From Prevotella dentasini JCM 15908 (GTDB taxonomy: Bacteria > Bacteroidota > Bacteroidia > Bacteroidales > Bacteroidaceae): DNA of 50,857 nucleotides. Positions 1 to 8,324 of the stretch are shown piece by piece. Under the pieces are notes generated by a model. That model was given only the letters and a program-made list of their open reading frames with translations. It did not search any database and had not been told where the DNA came from. Location: the NCBI RefSeq assembly GCF_000614065.1, contig NZ_BAKG01000020.1, positions 1-50,857 on the forward strand, given 5' to 3'. The translations under genes and the position numbers were made by a program. Position 1 is the first letter of the stretch. Every line of letters starts with the position of its first letter.

Positions 1-6
1 AAAAAT

Positions 7-26
7 ATTTCTATACGTATAGAAAT
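7..26. repeat. Perfect 20-bp palindrome at contig start
   Basis: ATTTCTATACGTATAGAAAT reads the same on both strands; with one mismatch the symmetry extends to 4-29. It lies just outside the repeat arm at 32-59. It could be a dyad operator or part of a dispersed repeat cut off by the contig end. Confidence 0.6.
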
Positions 27-31
27 TTTCC

Positions 32-59
32 GCTAACCGTATATAATTTTGAGGCCTCC
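32..59 (+). repeat. Left arm of 28-bp inverted repeat at the contig ends
   Basis: The 28 bases beginning GCTAACCGTATA and ending GAGGCCTCC recur in inverted orientation as the last 28 bases of the window (50830-50857), with three mismatches. Both copies contain the palindrome GAGGCCTC. The position at both ends suggests a dispersed repeat at which assembly stopped. Confidence 0.75.
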
Positions 60-131
60 CTGAAGCCCGGAAAACAACGGCCAATCCTGCCGGAAATCGG
101 TACTATTTTATACAAGCAGATGGGCAGACGG

Positions 132-151
132 AAAAAGCTCGCGGGCTTTTT
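132..151. terminator. Small terminator-like hairpin
   Basis: AAAAAGC and GCTTTTT pair around a six-base loop (TCGCGG), giving a U-tract on either strand. It may end a gene lying outside the contig. The stem is short. Confidence 0.35.
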
Positions 152-396
152 GGAGATAATTCGCGCGCTTTTCGGAAAAGGGTCTGGACCTTTCCCCGGA
201 AAGGTCTTGAAGACACTACAAAAGGCTTAAGAGCTTTTGGGAGCATGGTCGTAATGAAGGTTCGGACTGCCCAAAAAGTTTGTCTGCAATCACCGGCACG
301 TCGTGCTCGGTCAGGCTCTGGTAGAGAACGGACAAAACTTGGGCGCAAAATACGAATAAATCGCGCAATATCCGATGCTTTCTGTGGATATTTGCG

Positions 397-404
397 TAAT
401 TTTG
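397..404 (+). promoter_or_regulatory. Candidate Bacteroidetes -7 element (TAATTTTG)
   Basis: TAATTTTG fits the TAnnTTTG consensus. It lies 140 bases upstream of the oxidoreductase start, which would give a leader of roughly 130 bases. No clear TTTG -33 box is seen at the usual 19-21 base spacing. Confidence 0.4.
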
Positions 405-543
405 CAGCAGAATAACAAGAATATCGGGAAGGAAAAGAGAGATGAGAATACATGGCTGCACGGCTGTAAATGCTCGTGTCTGCAATGGTGCAGAACGGCA
501 AATGACACATCTCCGTGCCAGGCCTTCCATTTCCAATTGCTAT

Positions 544-2127
544 ATGACAGAAGAATATCAGATAAGAGTGTTGCCTCAGGTAGGCTGCGACGAGGAAAAC
601 ATAAAGGCGTATATTGCCCGGGAAAAGGGGCTCGACGCCCGTACCATCAAGCAGGTTCGCGTGCTGAAACGTTCGATAGATGCGCGCCATAGGGACATAT
701 ACGTCAACCTGACAGTCAGGGCGTATATCAATGAGTATCCGCAGGACGAGGCCTACGTCCGCACGGAATACCCGGACGTGAGCGGAAAGCCGCAGGTGAT
801 AGTTGTCGGCGAAGGTCCCGGGGGGCTTTTCGCCTCGCTCCGGCTGATAGAGCTGGGGTATCGGCCGGTCGTTCTCGAAAGAGGCAAGGACGTCCGTGAA
901 CGGAAAAAAGACATGGCACTGATAACCAAGACGCAGGAGGTGAATCCTGAGTCTAACTATTGCTTTGGCGAAGGAGGAGCCGGTGCGTTCTCTGATGGTA
1001 AACTTTACACGCGCAGCAAGAAGCGTGGCCCGACGGAGAAGGTGCTCAATGTGTTTTGTCAGCATGGGGCCTCGGCAGGTATCTTGTCCGATGCACATCC
1101 GCATATCGGGACGGACAAGCTGCCGAGGGTGATAGAGAACATGCGCAATACCATCCTGAAGAGTGGGGGAGAGGTGCATTTTCAGACCAAGATGACAGCC
1201 ATCCTGCTCGAAGGTAACAAGGTGGCAGGCGTCAGGGCTGAGGATATGTCGGTACGGCCCTATGGGACAAAGGAGTTCAGAGGGCCGGTCATTCTTGCCA
1301 CAGGCCACTCTGCCCGCGACGTTTACCGCTATCTTGCCGGGGCCGGGATAGAGATGGAACCCAAGGGGATTGCCGTAGGCGTGCGCCTCGAACATCCTGC
1401 CGAGCTGATAGACCAGATACAATATCACAGCAAGAACGGCCGGGGAAAATATCTTCCTACGGCAGAGTATTCGTTTGTTACGCAGGTGGAAGGCCGCGGC
1501 GTGTACTCGTTCTGCATGTGTCCGGGAGGTTTTGTCATTCCTTCGGCCACAGGCCCGGAACAGACGGTTACCAATGGCATGAGTCCGGCCAACCGTGGCA
1601 CCAAGTGGTCCAACGCGGGCATGGTCGTCCAGCTCAATCCCGAGGATGTGGAGGGCGACGGCCTTCTCCGCATCATGGACTATCAGGAGAGGCTTGAGCG
1701 CGATACTTGGCAGCAGGGCAACCGCAGGCAGACAGCTCCGGCCCAGCGGATGGCAGACTTCGTGAACGGCCGCCTGTCATACGACCTGCCAAAGTCGAGC
1801 TACGCACCGGGACTGATTTCCAGCCCGCTCCACTTTTGGATGCCGCCTTTCGTGGCCAAGCGGCTACAGGAAGCCTTCAAGACCTTCGGCAGGCATGCCC
1901 ATGGCTTCCTGACCAATGAGGCGGTGATGATAGCCTCCGAGACCCGCACCAGCTCGCCTGTCCGCATCCTGCGCGACCGCACGACGCTTATGCACGTCCG
2001 CTTGCAGGGACTTTTCCCCTGCGGAGAGGGTGCAGGCTATGCCGGCGGCATAGTCAGTGCGGGAGTAGACGGAGAGCGTTGTGCAGAGATGGCAGCCGAA
2101 TATTGCAGCGGCATTTCGCTTTCGTGA
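544..2127 (+). CDS. FAD-dependent dehydrogenase (COG2509-like)
   Basis: A 527-residue flavoprotein predicted to bind FAD. The N-terminal 90 residues are a small lead-in domain; a Rossmann dinucleotide motif GEGPGGLFAS follows, then an ERGKDVRERKKD segment. The family-typical NYCFGEGGAGAFSDGKLYT stretch comes next, and the C-terminal FAD-contact segment is LFPCGEGAGYAGGIVSAG. This matches the uncharacterised FAD-dependent dehydrogenases common in Bacteroidetes and Firmicutes; the substrate is unknown. I chose the ATG at 544 because MTEEYQIRV begins the conserved part; an in-frame ATG at 442 would add 34 unconserved-looking residues. It stands alone and is followed by hairpin repeats before a convergent lipoprotein gene. 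Confidence 0.85.
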   Translation: MTEEYQIRVLPQVGCDEENIKAYIAREKGLDARTIKQVRVLKRSIDARHRDIYVNLTVRAYINEYPQDEAYVRTEYPDVSGKPQVIVVGEGPGGLFASLRLIELGYRPVVLERGKDVRERKKDMALITKTQEVNPESNYCFGEGGAGAFSDGKLYTRSKKRGPTEKVLNVFCQHGASAGILSDAHPHIGTDKLPRVIENMRNTILKSGGEVHFQTKMTAILLEGNKVAGVRAEDMSVRPYGTKEFRGPVILATGHSARDVYRYLAGAGIEMEPKGIAVGVRLEHPAELIDQIQYHSKNGRGKYLPTAEYSFVTQVEGRGVYSFCMCPGGFVIPSATGPEQTVTNGMSPANRGTKWSNAGMVVQLNPEDVEGDGLLRIMDYQERLERDTWQQGNRRQTAPAQRMADFVNGRLSYDLPKSSYAPGLISSPLHFWMPPFVAKRLQEAFKTFGRHAHGFLTNEAVMIASETRTSSPVRILRDRTTLMHVRLQGLFPCGEGAGYAGGIVSAGVDGERCAEMAAEYCSGISLS

Positions 2128-2154
2128 TTTTTCGGACAGGCAGGCTGACAAAAT

Positions 2155-2234
2155 GAAAACGGCACTTTGGCAGGGTCAAAGTGCCGTTTTCGCAAGCTGA
2201 AAGTGGCACTTCCGCAAGCCCAAAGTGCCGTTTT
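2155..2234. repeat. AAAGTGCC-type hairpin cluster between convergent genes
   Basis: GAAAACGGCACTTTG (2155-2169) pairs perfectly with CAAAGTGCCGTTTTC (2177-2191) around a 7-base loop. A related AAAGTGGCACTT motif at about 2199-2210 and another CAAAGTGCCGTTTTC at about 2219-2233 follow. It lies between the 3' ends of two convergent genes, so it probably works as a two-way terminator. It belongs to a family seen at five or more other places in the window. Confidence 0.7.
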
Positions 2235-2309
2235 CGTTTTGTCGCTGTCTAAAGGGCAGCAAGGGAAGGAGGGCCGTGCCTGTCTAAGGTCGGGATTTAC
2301 TCCTTGTGC

Positions 2310-2702
2310 CTAATACTGGCCCTTCTTGAAAGTCTCGTCTACCAAGACCTCTTGTGGCGACTTTTCCGAACGGTAGGTGTATCGGAACACAAAGCCTTCT
2401 TCCTTGTAAGCCCGGGTTCCCATGTCTGTTCTCAGCGCGTCTTGCAGTGCCTTGCGCAGTTCTTTTCTCCTTTGGGCTATGACGGCCTTGTTGTCGGCGT
2501 CCCCCACGAGGGTGTAATAATAATGTATGGTCCGCGTGCCTGCTTCGTAGACCATGCTGTCCATGCGCGTGTTGTCTCTTGTCGGGGTAGGGCACTTGGC
2601 TTCGGTGAACTCCTTGCAGTCCTTTGCTGCCCTGTCCTCAAGGCTCTGGCGGCAGCCGGAGAGGCCCAAGGCTGCGAGGAAAATGAAAAGATACTTCTTC
2701 AT
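2310..2702 (-). CDS. Small lipoprotein of unknown function
   Basis: A 130-residue protein starting MKKYLFIFLAALGLSGCRQ. This is a lipoprotein signal peptide with a lipobox (LSGC) at about residues 14-17, so the mature protein should be anchored to a membrane by Cys17. The rest is hydrophilic and charged with no motif I recognise. The ATG at 2702 was preferred over an upstream in-frame ATG at 2792 because it begins exactly at the signal peptide. Minus-strand promoter-like motifs lie at 2798-2805 and 2810-2817. It is transcribed away from lepA. Confidence 0.7.
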   Translation of the reverse strand: MKKYLFIFLAALGLSGCRQSLEDRAAKDCKEFTEAKCPTPTRDNTRMDSMVYEAGTRTIHYYYTLVGDADNKAVIAQRRKELRKALQDALRTDMGTRAYKEEGFVFRYTYRSEKSPQEVLVDETFKKGQY

Positions 2703-2809
2703 GACAATGGTTGAATGGTGAGTCGGCCTGACATGACGGCAGGGGAAAGCGGAATACCTGACGGCATTTGCCTGTAGCCCCTTGCGAATCACTCTGCCAA
2801 AATTATGGG

Positions 2810-2817
2810 CAAAGATA
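2810..2817 (-). promoter_or_regulatory. Candidate -7 element for the lipoprotein gene
   Basis: On the minus strand this reads TATCTTTG, a match to TAnnTTTG. A second match, TAATTTTG, lies at 2798-2805. Both are about 100 bases upstream of the lipoprotein start. Confidence 0.4.
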
Positions 2818-2871
2818 CTATAATTTATCCATTTTCACGGAAAGGTTTTCGCTTTTCTCGTTTTTTATTGG

Positions 2872-2879
2872 TAATTTTG
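2872..2879 (+). promoter_or_regulatory. lepA promoter -7 element (TAATTTTG)
   Basis: TAATTTTG lies 25 bases before the lepA ATG, a normal distance for a Bacteroidetes promoter with a short leader. A T-rich TTTTCG stretch about 20 bases upstream may serve as the -33 box. The motif argues against the longer open frame starting at 2805. Confidence 0.55.
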
Positions 2880-2903
2880 CGCATTAAAAAAGTCTTACCA
2901 AAT

Positions 2904-4685
2904 ATGGACCATATAAGGAACTTCTGCATTATTGCTCATATCGACCATGGCAAGTCCACGATTGCCGACCGCCTCTTGGAATATACCCAGACCATCCGGA
3001 TAACGGAGGGGCAAATGCTCGACAATATGGACTTGGAGCGCGAACGGGGCATCACCATCAAGAGCCATGCCATACAAATGGAGCATACGCTTGAAGGCAG
3101 GAAGTATGTTCTGAATCTGATTGACACTCCGGGACACGTCGACTTCTCCTATGAGGTTTCGCGAAGCATCGCTGCCTGCGAGGGGGCGCTGCTCATAGTG
3201 GATGCCACGCAGGGAGTGCAGGCCCAGACTATTTCCAATCTTTATATGGCAATCGACCATAATCTGGAGATTATACCCGTCATCAACAAGATTGACATGC
3301 CGAACGCCATGCCCGAGGAGGTGGAGGACGAGATAGTAGACCTCATCGGCTGCGAGCCGGAGGACATTATCCGTGCCAGCGGCAAGACGGGGGAGGGCAT
3401 CCCTGCCATTCTCGAAGCCATCGTGAAGCGTATTCCCTGTCCGAAAGGCGACAGGCAGGCTCCGCTTCAGGCACTGATATTCGACTCTATCTTCAATTCC
3501 TTCCGCGGCATCATCACGCTCTGCAAGGTGGAGAACGGAACCATCCGCAAGGGCGACAAGGTGAAGTTCGTCCAGACGGGAATGGAATATACCGCCGACG
3601 AGGTGGGTGTGCTGAAGATGGAGATGAAGCCTGCCAAGGAGCTTTCTACGGGCGAGGTGGGCTACATCATCTCGGGCATCAAGACGGCCACTGAGGTGAA
3701 GGTGGGCGATACCATCACCCACATAGAGCGGCCGTGCGAGAAAGCCATCGAGGGATTTCAGGTAGTGAAGCCCATGGTCTTTGCAGGCGTCTATCCGATT
3801 GACCCCAACGACTACGAAGGCCTGCGTGCGTCGCTGGAGAAGCTGCAGCTGAACGATGCCTCGCTGACGTTCCTTCCCGAAAGCTCCCAAGCCTTGGGGT
3901 TCGGCTTCAGGTGCGGTTTCCTCGGCCTGCTCCACATGGAAATCATTCAGGAGCGGCTCGACCGCGAGTTCAACATGGACGTGATAACGACCGTACCCAA
4001 CGTGAGCTACATGGTCTACGACAAGCTCGGCAACGCGAAGGAGGTGCACAATCCGTCGGGACTGCCCGAGCCGACGATGATAGAGCACATAGAGGAACCT
4101 TATATCAAGGCGTCCATCATTACCTCGGCCGACTATATCGGCCCGATTATGACGCTCTGCCTCGACAAGCGCGGCGAGCTGGTAAGCCAGAACTACGTCA
4201 GCGGAAACCGTCTGGAGCTTATCTTCATGATTCCCCTCGGCGAGATAGTCATCGACTTCTACGACAAGCTGAAGAGCATCTCGAAGGGCTATGCCTCGTT
4301 CGACTACCACATAGACTCCTTCCGGCCCTCGAAGCTCGCGAAGCTGGACATACTGCTCAACGGCGAACCCGTCGACGCCCTGTCCACGCTCACCCACGAC
4401 AGCAATGCCGCGGTGTTTGGAAGGAGAATGTGCGAGAAGCTCAAGGACCTGATTCCGCGGCAGCAGTTCGACATTGCCATTCAGGCAGCCATCGGGGCGA
4501 AGATTGTCGCCCGCGAGACGGTGAAGCAGGTGCGCAAGGACGTTACCGCGAAATGCTACGGAGGAGACGTCAGCCGGAAGCGGAAGCTGCTCGAAAAGCA
4601 GAAGAAGGGCAAGAAGCGCATGAAGCAGATTGGCAACGTGCAGGTGCCCCAGAAGGCTTTCTTGGCCGTATTGAAGTTGGATTAA
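2904..4685 (+). CDS. lepA: Elongation factor 4 (LepA), translational GTPase
   Basis: A 593-residue GTPase that back-translocates stalled ribosomes. The G1 loop AHIDHGKST is at residues 11-19, followed by [11 protein letters not shown] (switch I), [15 protein letters not shown] (G3) and NKIDMP (G4). The EF-G-like domains II, III and V follow. The LepA-specific C-terminal domain is basic ([23 protein letters not shown]), as in the family. Length is normal (about 600). The start at 2904 ([12 protein letters not shown]) fits both the family N-terminus and the promoter at 2872. A crp-family gene follows 20 bases downstream with an AAGGAG-like sequence in between, so the two are probably co-transcribed. 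Confidence 0.96.
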   Translation: MDHIRNFCIIAHIDHGKSTIADRLLEYTQTIRITEGQMLDNMDLERERGITIKSHAIQMEHTLEGRKYVLNLIDTPGHVDFSYEVSRSIAACEGALLIVDATQGVQAQTISNLYMAIDHNLEIIPVINKIDMPNAMPEEVEDEIVDLIGCEPEDIIRASGKTGEGIPAILEAIVKRIPCPKGDRQAPLQALIFDSIFNSFRGIITLCKVENGTIRKGDKVKFVQTGMEYTADEVGVLKMEMKPAKELSTGEVGYIISGIKTATEVKVGDTITHIERPCEKAIEGFQVVKPMVFAGVYPIDPNDYEGLRASLEKLQLNDASLTFLPESSQALGFGFRCGFLGLLHMEIIQERLDREFNMDVITTVPNVSYMVYDKLGNAKEVHNPSGLPEPTMIEHIEEPYIKASIITSADYIGPIMTLCLDKRGELVSQNYVSGNRLELIFMIPLGEIVIDFYDKLKSISKGYASFDYHIDSFRPSKLAKLDILLNGEPVDALSTLTHDSNAAVFGRRMCEKLKDLIPRQQFDIAIQAAIGAKIVARETVKQVRKDVTAKCYGGDVSRKRKLLEKQKKGKKRMKQIGNVQVPQKAFLAVLKLD

Positions 4686-4705
4686 AGAAAGGAGACTTAG
4701 AGAAT

Positions 4706-5302
4706 ATGAAAGAGACTATTAACGATACGAGGGACATTGCCCGCGAACTGGCGAGGAAGTACAGCACGATGACGCACGACGAGCTGGACGTGCTGGAGAG
4801 TATTCTTGTGCCGATGAAGTTTGCCAAGGGAGAGATGATACTTTCCGAAGGCGAGGTCTGCGACAGAATCTACTACATAGAGCGCGGACTGATCCGGCAG
4901 TTCTATTTCAAGAACGGCAAGCAGATAACCGAGCACTTGGGCGAAGACCACACGATAGTCATGTGCATCGAGAGCCTTTTCCGCGAGGAGCCGACCAGAC
5001 TGCAGATAGAAGCCCTCGAGCCGACCCTCGCCTACGCCCTTCCCAAGCAGAAGCTGGAGCAGGTGGCACTGCACAACGTGAACATTCAGATACTCTACCG
5101 CAAGATACTCGAGGAGAGCCTGATTATATCGCAGGTGCATGCCGACCTCGTGCGCTTCGAGACGGCGCAGGCGCGATACAGGAAGATGTGCAAGCTCAAT
5201 CCGCAGGTGGTGCTCCGCGCACCGCTCGTCTACATCGCCAGCTATCTGCAAATGACGCCAGAGACGCTGAGCCGCGTGCGCGCGGCGACGCTGCTGGACT
5301 AA
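4706..5302 (+). CDS. Crp/Fnr-family transcriptional regulator
   Basis: A 198-residue regulator. An N-terminal cyclic-nucleotide-binding-like beta barrel (about residues 25-120, with KGEMILSEGEVCDRIYYIERGLIRQFY) is joined by a long helix to a C-terminal winged helix. Its recognition segment YIASYLQMTPETLSRVR (about residues 174-190) is the usual form in Bacteroidetes Crp proteins. The ligand is unknown; no cysteines that would suggest an Fnr iron-sulfur cluster are seen near the N-terminus. It starts 20 bases after lepA stops and is likely in the same transcript. Confidence 0.88.
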   Translation: MKETINDTRDIARELARKYSTMTHDELDVLESILVPMKFAKGEMILSEGEVCDRIYYIERGLIRQFYFKNGKQITEHLGEDHTIVMCIESLFREEPTRLQIEALEPTLAYALPKQKLEQVALHNVNIQILYRKILEESLIISQVHADLVRFETAQARYRKMCKLNPQVVLRAPLVYIASYLQMTPETLSRVRAATLLD

Positions 5303-5497
5303 CCCTATACAGAATAGAACATGCTTGTGGTGACATGAATTTAACATAATAATTAATTAATTTTATTCAGGGGCGGGCCGTCGGTCTGTCCCTGAATGTT
5401 TTTGGAAACATCTCCACGGCACTTTCTCCGACATGAAAAACAAGACAAACAAAATGCGCTTCAAGCGATTGCCCGGCACGGGAAAGCGGAAGGAAAA

Positions 5498-5765
5498 TTC
5501 CCCCGCCCCGCTGTTTCCCCGTCATTCCCTCATAGGCTTGCAACGGGTTGTTTGTCAGACGGTTACGGATTGTCCCATCTTCCTTGAAAAATAGTACGTA
5601 CTTTTCAGTCAAAATGTACGTACTTTTCAATCAAAACGTACGTACTTTTTTGCCGAAATGTACGTACTTTTTCACCGAAACCTATAATGCCTTTCCGGAA
5701 AAGGTGTATTCTGTCCGATGAAAAGCTATAATCTTTCTCCTGAAAAAACACGATAATTTTTATCG
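5498..5765 (-). repeat. Core-plus-array repeat element, copy A
   Basis: A core of roughly 93 bases (5498-5589) is shared with copy B at 20417-20510, in inverted orientation, with only a few mismatches. Next to it lie eight head-to-tail units of exactly 22 bases (5590-5765). The four units nearest the core carry the near-palindrome AAAnGTACGTACnTTT; the four farther ones are degenerate but keep the 22-base step and the AAA start. The core-adjacent unit is identical in the two copies. The even spacing, about two helical turns, resembles iteron-type protein binding arrays. Confidence 0.8.
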
Positions 5766-5835
5766 GGAGCCGCGTCGGGAAGTTGCAGAGAAACGTACCA
5801 GCCCGTCGGCACAGGCTGCTTGCATGCACACAACC

Positions 5836-6004
5836 AACAGATTCCCGTGCGCGAATCCCCTGCCCGTTGCAGTTAACCCGTCGGGACATGATGAACAGAT
5901 TTCCGCGAGCAAACACCCTGCCCATTGCAGTTAACCTGTCGGGACATGATGAACAGATTCCCGTGCGCAAACACCCTGCCCGTTGCGATTAACCTGTAGG
6001 GACA
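5836..6004. repeat. 58-bp tandem repeat, three copies
   Basis: Units begin AACAGATT at 5836, 5894 and 5952, exactly 58 bases apart. Each carries a CCCTGCCC(G/A)TTGC segment, then TTAACC and GTCGGGACATGATG; the third unit runs into the GGACAGAC hairpin instead. 58 is not a multiple of three, so it is not a repeated peptide. Function unknown. Confidence 0.75.
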
Positions 6005-6078
6005 GACCCCGTGTCTGTCCGCCTCGTCCGTTTTCTCTACCCGACAATCATATTTCGGACAGGCACGGGGCTTGTCCG
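6000..6078. repeat. Paired GGACAGAC hairpins, copy 1
   Basis: GGACAGAC/GTCTGTCC form a hairpin at 6000-6020 and GGACAGGC/GCTTGTCC a second at 6056-6078. The same arrangement, preceded by GTAG, recurs at 36250-36306. The second hairpin is downstream of the permease stop and could terminate its transcript. Confidence 0.65.
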
Positions 6079-6115
6079 AAACACGGTTTCCGGTCAGTAT
6101 ATTTCTCGTTTCAGC

Positions 6116-7416
6116 TTATCCGAATATAAAGTTGAGCACGAACAGGACGGAGAGGATGCAGAGCGTCCAGTTGAGCGACTTCCATTGGCCCGTGCAGGCT
6201 TCATGATGACGTAGGAAAGAATACCGAGACAGATGCCGTCGGCGATGGAATAGCAGAGCACCATGGTTATCATCGTGATGAAGGCCGGGAACGACTCGCT
6301 GATGTCATTGAGGTTGATTTTCTTTACCGAGTCGAGCATCAGGACGCCGACCATGACCAGCGCGCCGCTCGTCGCGGCACTCGGGATGAGAAGGAAGACC
6401 GGGGAGAGGAAGAGGGCTATGAGGAAGAGAATGCCGACCGTGAACGACGTTACGCCCGACTTGCCGCCCTCGGCAATGCCGCTCGCGCTCTCGACGTAGG
6501 TGGTCAGCGTGGAGCTGCCGAGCATCGCGCCGCAGGTTGTGCCGATGGCATCGCTCATCATGGCTTCCTTGACGCGGGGTATGGTTCCGTCTTCCCCGAC
6601 GATGCCCGTCTTCTCGGCCAGTCCCATCAGCGTTCCGATGGTGTCGAAGATGTTGATGATGAGCAGGGAGAAGACGACGAGGACGGTCTTCAGGTTCATC
6701 AGACCCGTGAAGTCGAACTTGCAGAAGATGGGCGACAGGTCCTGCGGTGCGGAGACGGGCAGCCACCCGGAAGGAATCTCCGTAACGCCCATCGGGATGC
6801 CGGCAAGCGTGGCGATGATGATGCTCCAGAAGAGCGAGCCTTTGACGTTGCGCGCCATCAGTACGCCGCTGAGCAGGATGGCGAGGATGCCGAGCAGGCA
6901 AGGGCCGGTGAAGGCGCCGAGGCCTACGAACGTGCCTTCCTTGGAGACGATGATGCCTGCGTTCTTCAGTCCGATGAAGGCGATGAACATGCCGATGCCT
7001 GCCGAAATGGCGTAGCGCAGGTTGGCCGGAATGGAGTCGAGTATCATTTCGCGGACGTTGAAGAACGTGATGACGATGAAGGCGATGCCCTCAATGAGCA
7101 TGATGGCGAGGGAGTGCTGCCACGAGAATCCCATGGCCTGGCAGAGCGTGTAGGCGAAGAAGGCGTTCAGCCCCATCGACGGAGCCTGCGCGAACGGCAG
7201 CTTTGCCATGAAGGCAAGCAGCAGCGTGGCTATGGCCGAGGCGATGGCGGTAGCCGTGAAGAGCGCGCCCTTGTCCATCCCCGTAGATGAGAGGATGGCA
7301 GGATTTACTGCAAGGATGTAGCTCATGGTGAGGAACGTTGTCGCTCCGGCAATCAGCTCGGTGCGGAACTTCATGGTCTTTGGGTCGAATCCCAGTGTTT
7401 TCTCAAAGAAATTCAT
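6116..7416 (-). CDS. AzgA-type purine (hypoxanthine/guanine/adenine) permease, frameshifted
   Basis: A polytopic inner-membrane transporter of the nucleobase-cation symporter-2 group, AzgA/PbuG branch, importing purine bases by proton symport. The N-terminus (FDPKTMKFRTELIAGATTFLTMSYI) and the segment PSMGLNAFFAYT match the family; about a dozen hydrophobic segments follow. Reading stays in frame to the ATG-AAG near 6200, where one base is missing between 6198 and 6199. Restoring it gives an end KACTGQWKSLNWTLCILSVLFVLNFIFG and a stop at 6116, 433 residues in all. Unrepaired, the protein ends in an unrelated tail. It is the third gene of an operon after the nucleotidase and NudC (22-base gap). 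Confidence 0.88.
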
Positions 7417-7438
7417 GATTGTTGTTTATAAAATGATT

Positions 7439-8266
7439 TTAGGATTTTACAGGGGTATTATGGAATGTTAGACGGGTTTCCCGTGCGGACGGGTCCGGTT
7501 GCCCCAGCCAGTCGTCGATGAGCATCCGGGCAATGGAGAGCTTCTCGGGAATGGTGGGCAGGTTGTCCTTGGTGAACCATGCCCCCTTTGAAAGCTCGCT
7601 GCGCTGGAGATGGATGTCGCCGTCCGCGTAGTCGGCATTGAATCCCACCATCAGTCCGCAGGGATAGGGCCACGGCTGCGAGCCGAAGTAGCGGAGGTTG
7701 CCGATGGTGATGCCGGTCTCTTCCATGACCTCGCGGTGAACGGCCTCCTCAAGCGTCTCGCCGGTCTCCACGAATCCGGCAACCAGACCGTAGAAGTCGG
7801 TCTTGAAGTTGCGGGCATGCACGAGCAGGACTTCCTCCCCGCGGTGTATCAGGACGATGACGGCCGTTGCCAGCTGCGGCCATACCTCCTTGCCGCAGTT
7901 GGTGCATAGCTTGGAGATGTCGGTATGCAGCTTCATGGGCGCGCCGCAGACACCGCAGAACTTCGTGTTGGTATCCCAGTAGAGAAGTTCCTGACACTTG
8001 CCGGCCTTGAGGTAGAGGCTGTGGGACAATCTGTAATAGGAGTTGCGCAGTCCGCACATTTCGTAGTCGGGATTGCCGGTAACGGGCGTATCGAGCATGA
8101 CGGCACGCACCTCCCTGCCGTCCTCTTCCATCGGGGTGACGGTCAGCACATGTGTCCATGACCGCAGGGGCACGGGCGGCTCTTCCGACAGAGGGATGGT
8201 ATGGCCGTCGGCTGTCTTTTGCAGCATGAGTTCTCCCTTGCAGAAGATAAACCAGTATTTCTTCAT
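7439..8266 (-). CDS. nudC: NudC-type NADH pyrophosphatase (Nudix hydrolase)
   Basis: A 275-residue hydrolase that splits NAD(H) to nicotinamide mononucleotide and AMP; the family can also remove NAD caps from RNA. A zinc ribbon CGVCGAP...CTNCGKE sits near residues 110-130. It is followed by the Nudix box GFVETGETLEEAVHREVMEE and then the NudC signature SQPWPYP. The start MKKYWFIFCKGELML is the only sensible one. It lies between the secreted nucleotidase gene (58-base gap) and the purine permease (22-base gap), all in the same direction, which supports a role in NAD/purine salvage. Confidence 0.9.
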   Translation of the reverse strand: MKKYWFIFCKGELMLQKTADGHTIPLSEEPPVPLRSWTHVLTVTPMEEDGREVRAVMLDTPVTGNPDYEMCGLRNSYYRLSHSLYLKAGKCQELLYWDTNTKFCGVCGAPMKLHTDISKLCTNCGKEVWPQLATAVIVLIHRGEEVLLVHARNFKTDFYGLVAGFVETGETLEEAVHREVMEETGITIGNLRYFGSQPWPYPCGLMVGFNADYADGDIHLQRSELSKGAWFTKDNLPTIPEKLSIARMLIDDWLGQPDPSARETRLTFHNTPVKS

Positions 8267-8324
8267 GTTCAGTGTTTGAATTTGTATGCGGTTGGTTGTT
8301 CCTCGCTTTGAGGAGGCAGGGGCT

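Larger units (their letters stand above)
1..543. other. Contig-end region without a supported gene
   Basis: No convincing coding region is seen before the oxidoreductase start at 544. The stretch holds a perfect 20-bp palindrome (7-26), one arm of the inverted repeat shared with the other end of the window (32-59), a small terminator-like hairpin with A and T tracts (132-151), a short palindrome at 187-206 and a Bacteroidetes promoter-like motif at 397-404. Open frames on the minus strand here run on into the antisense of the oxidoreductase and look like shadows. Confidence 0.6.
5303..6115. other. Gene-free, repeat-filled convergent intergenic region
   Basis: About 810 bases between the 3' ends of the crp-like gene and the purine permease. 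It holds the core and 22-bp array of repeat element copy A (5498-5765), a 58-bp triplicate (5836-6004) and a pair of GGACAGAC hairpins (6000-6078). Short open frames here follow the repeats and show no protein-like conservation, so I do not call genes. Confidence 0.7.

Noticed and set aside
103..1428. A 441-codon minus-strand frame at the contig start
   Set aside because: Mostly antisense to the oxidoreductase and built of low-likelihood sequence; no start context or family match.
2895..4397. A 500-codon frame antisense to lepA
   Set aside because: LepA is certain on the plus strand; the frame is a shadow.
3911..5302. A 463-codon frame fusing a new N-terminus to the Crp-like protein
   Set aside because: The first 265 codons overlap lepA out of frame; the regulator starts at 4706.
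5590..5765. CRISPR array reading of the 22-bp repeats
   Set aside because: There are no spacers: units abut head to tail at 22 bases, and no cas genes are near.
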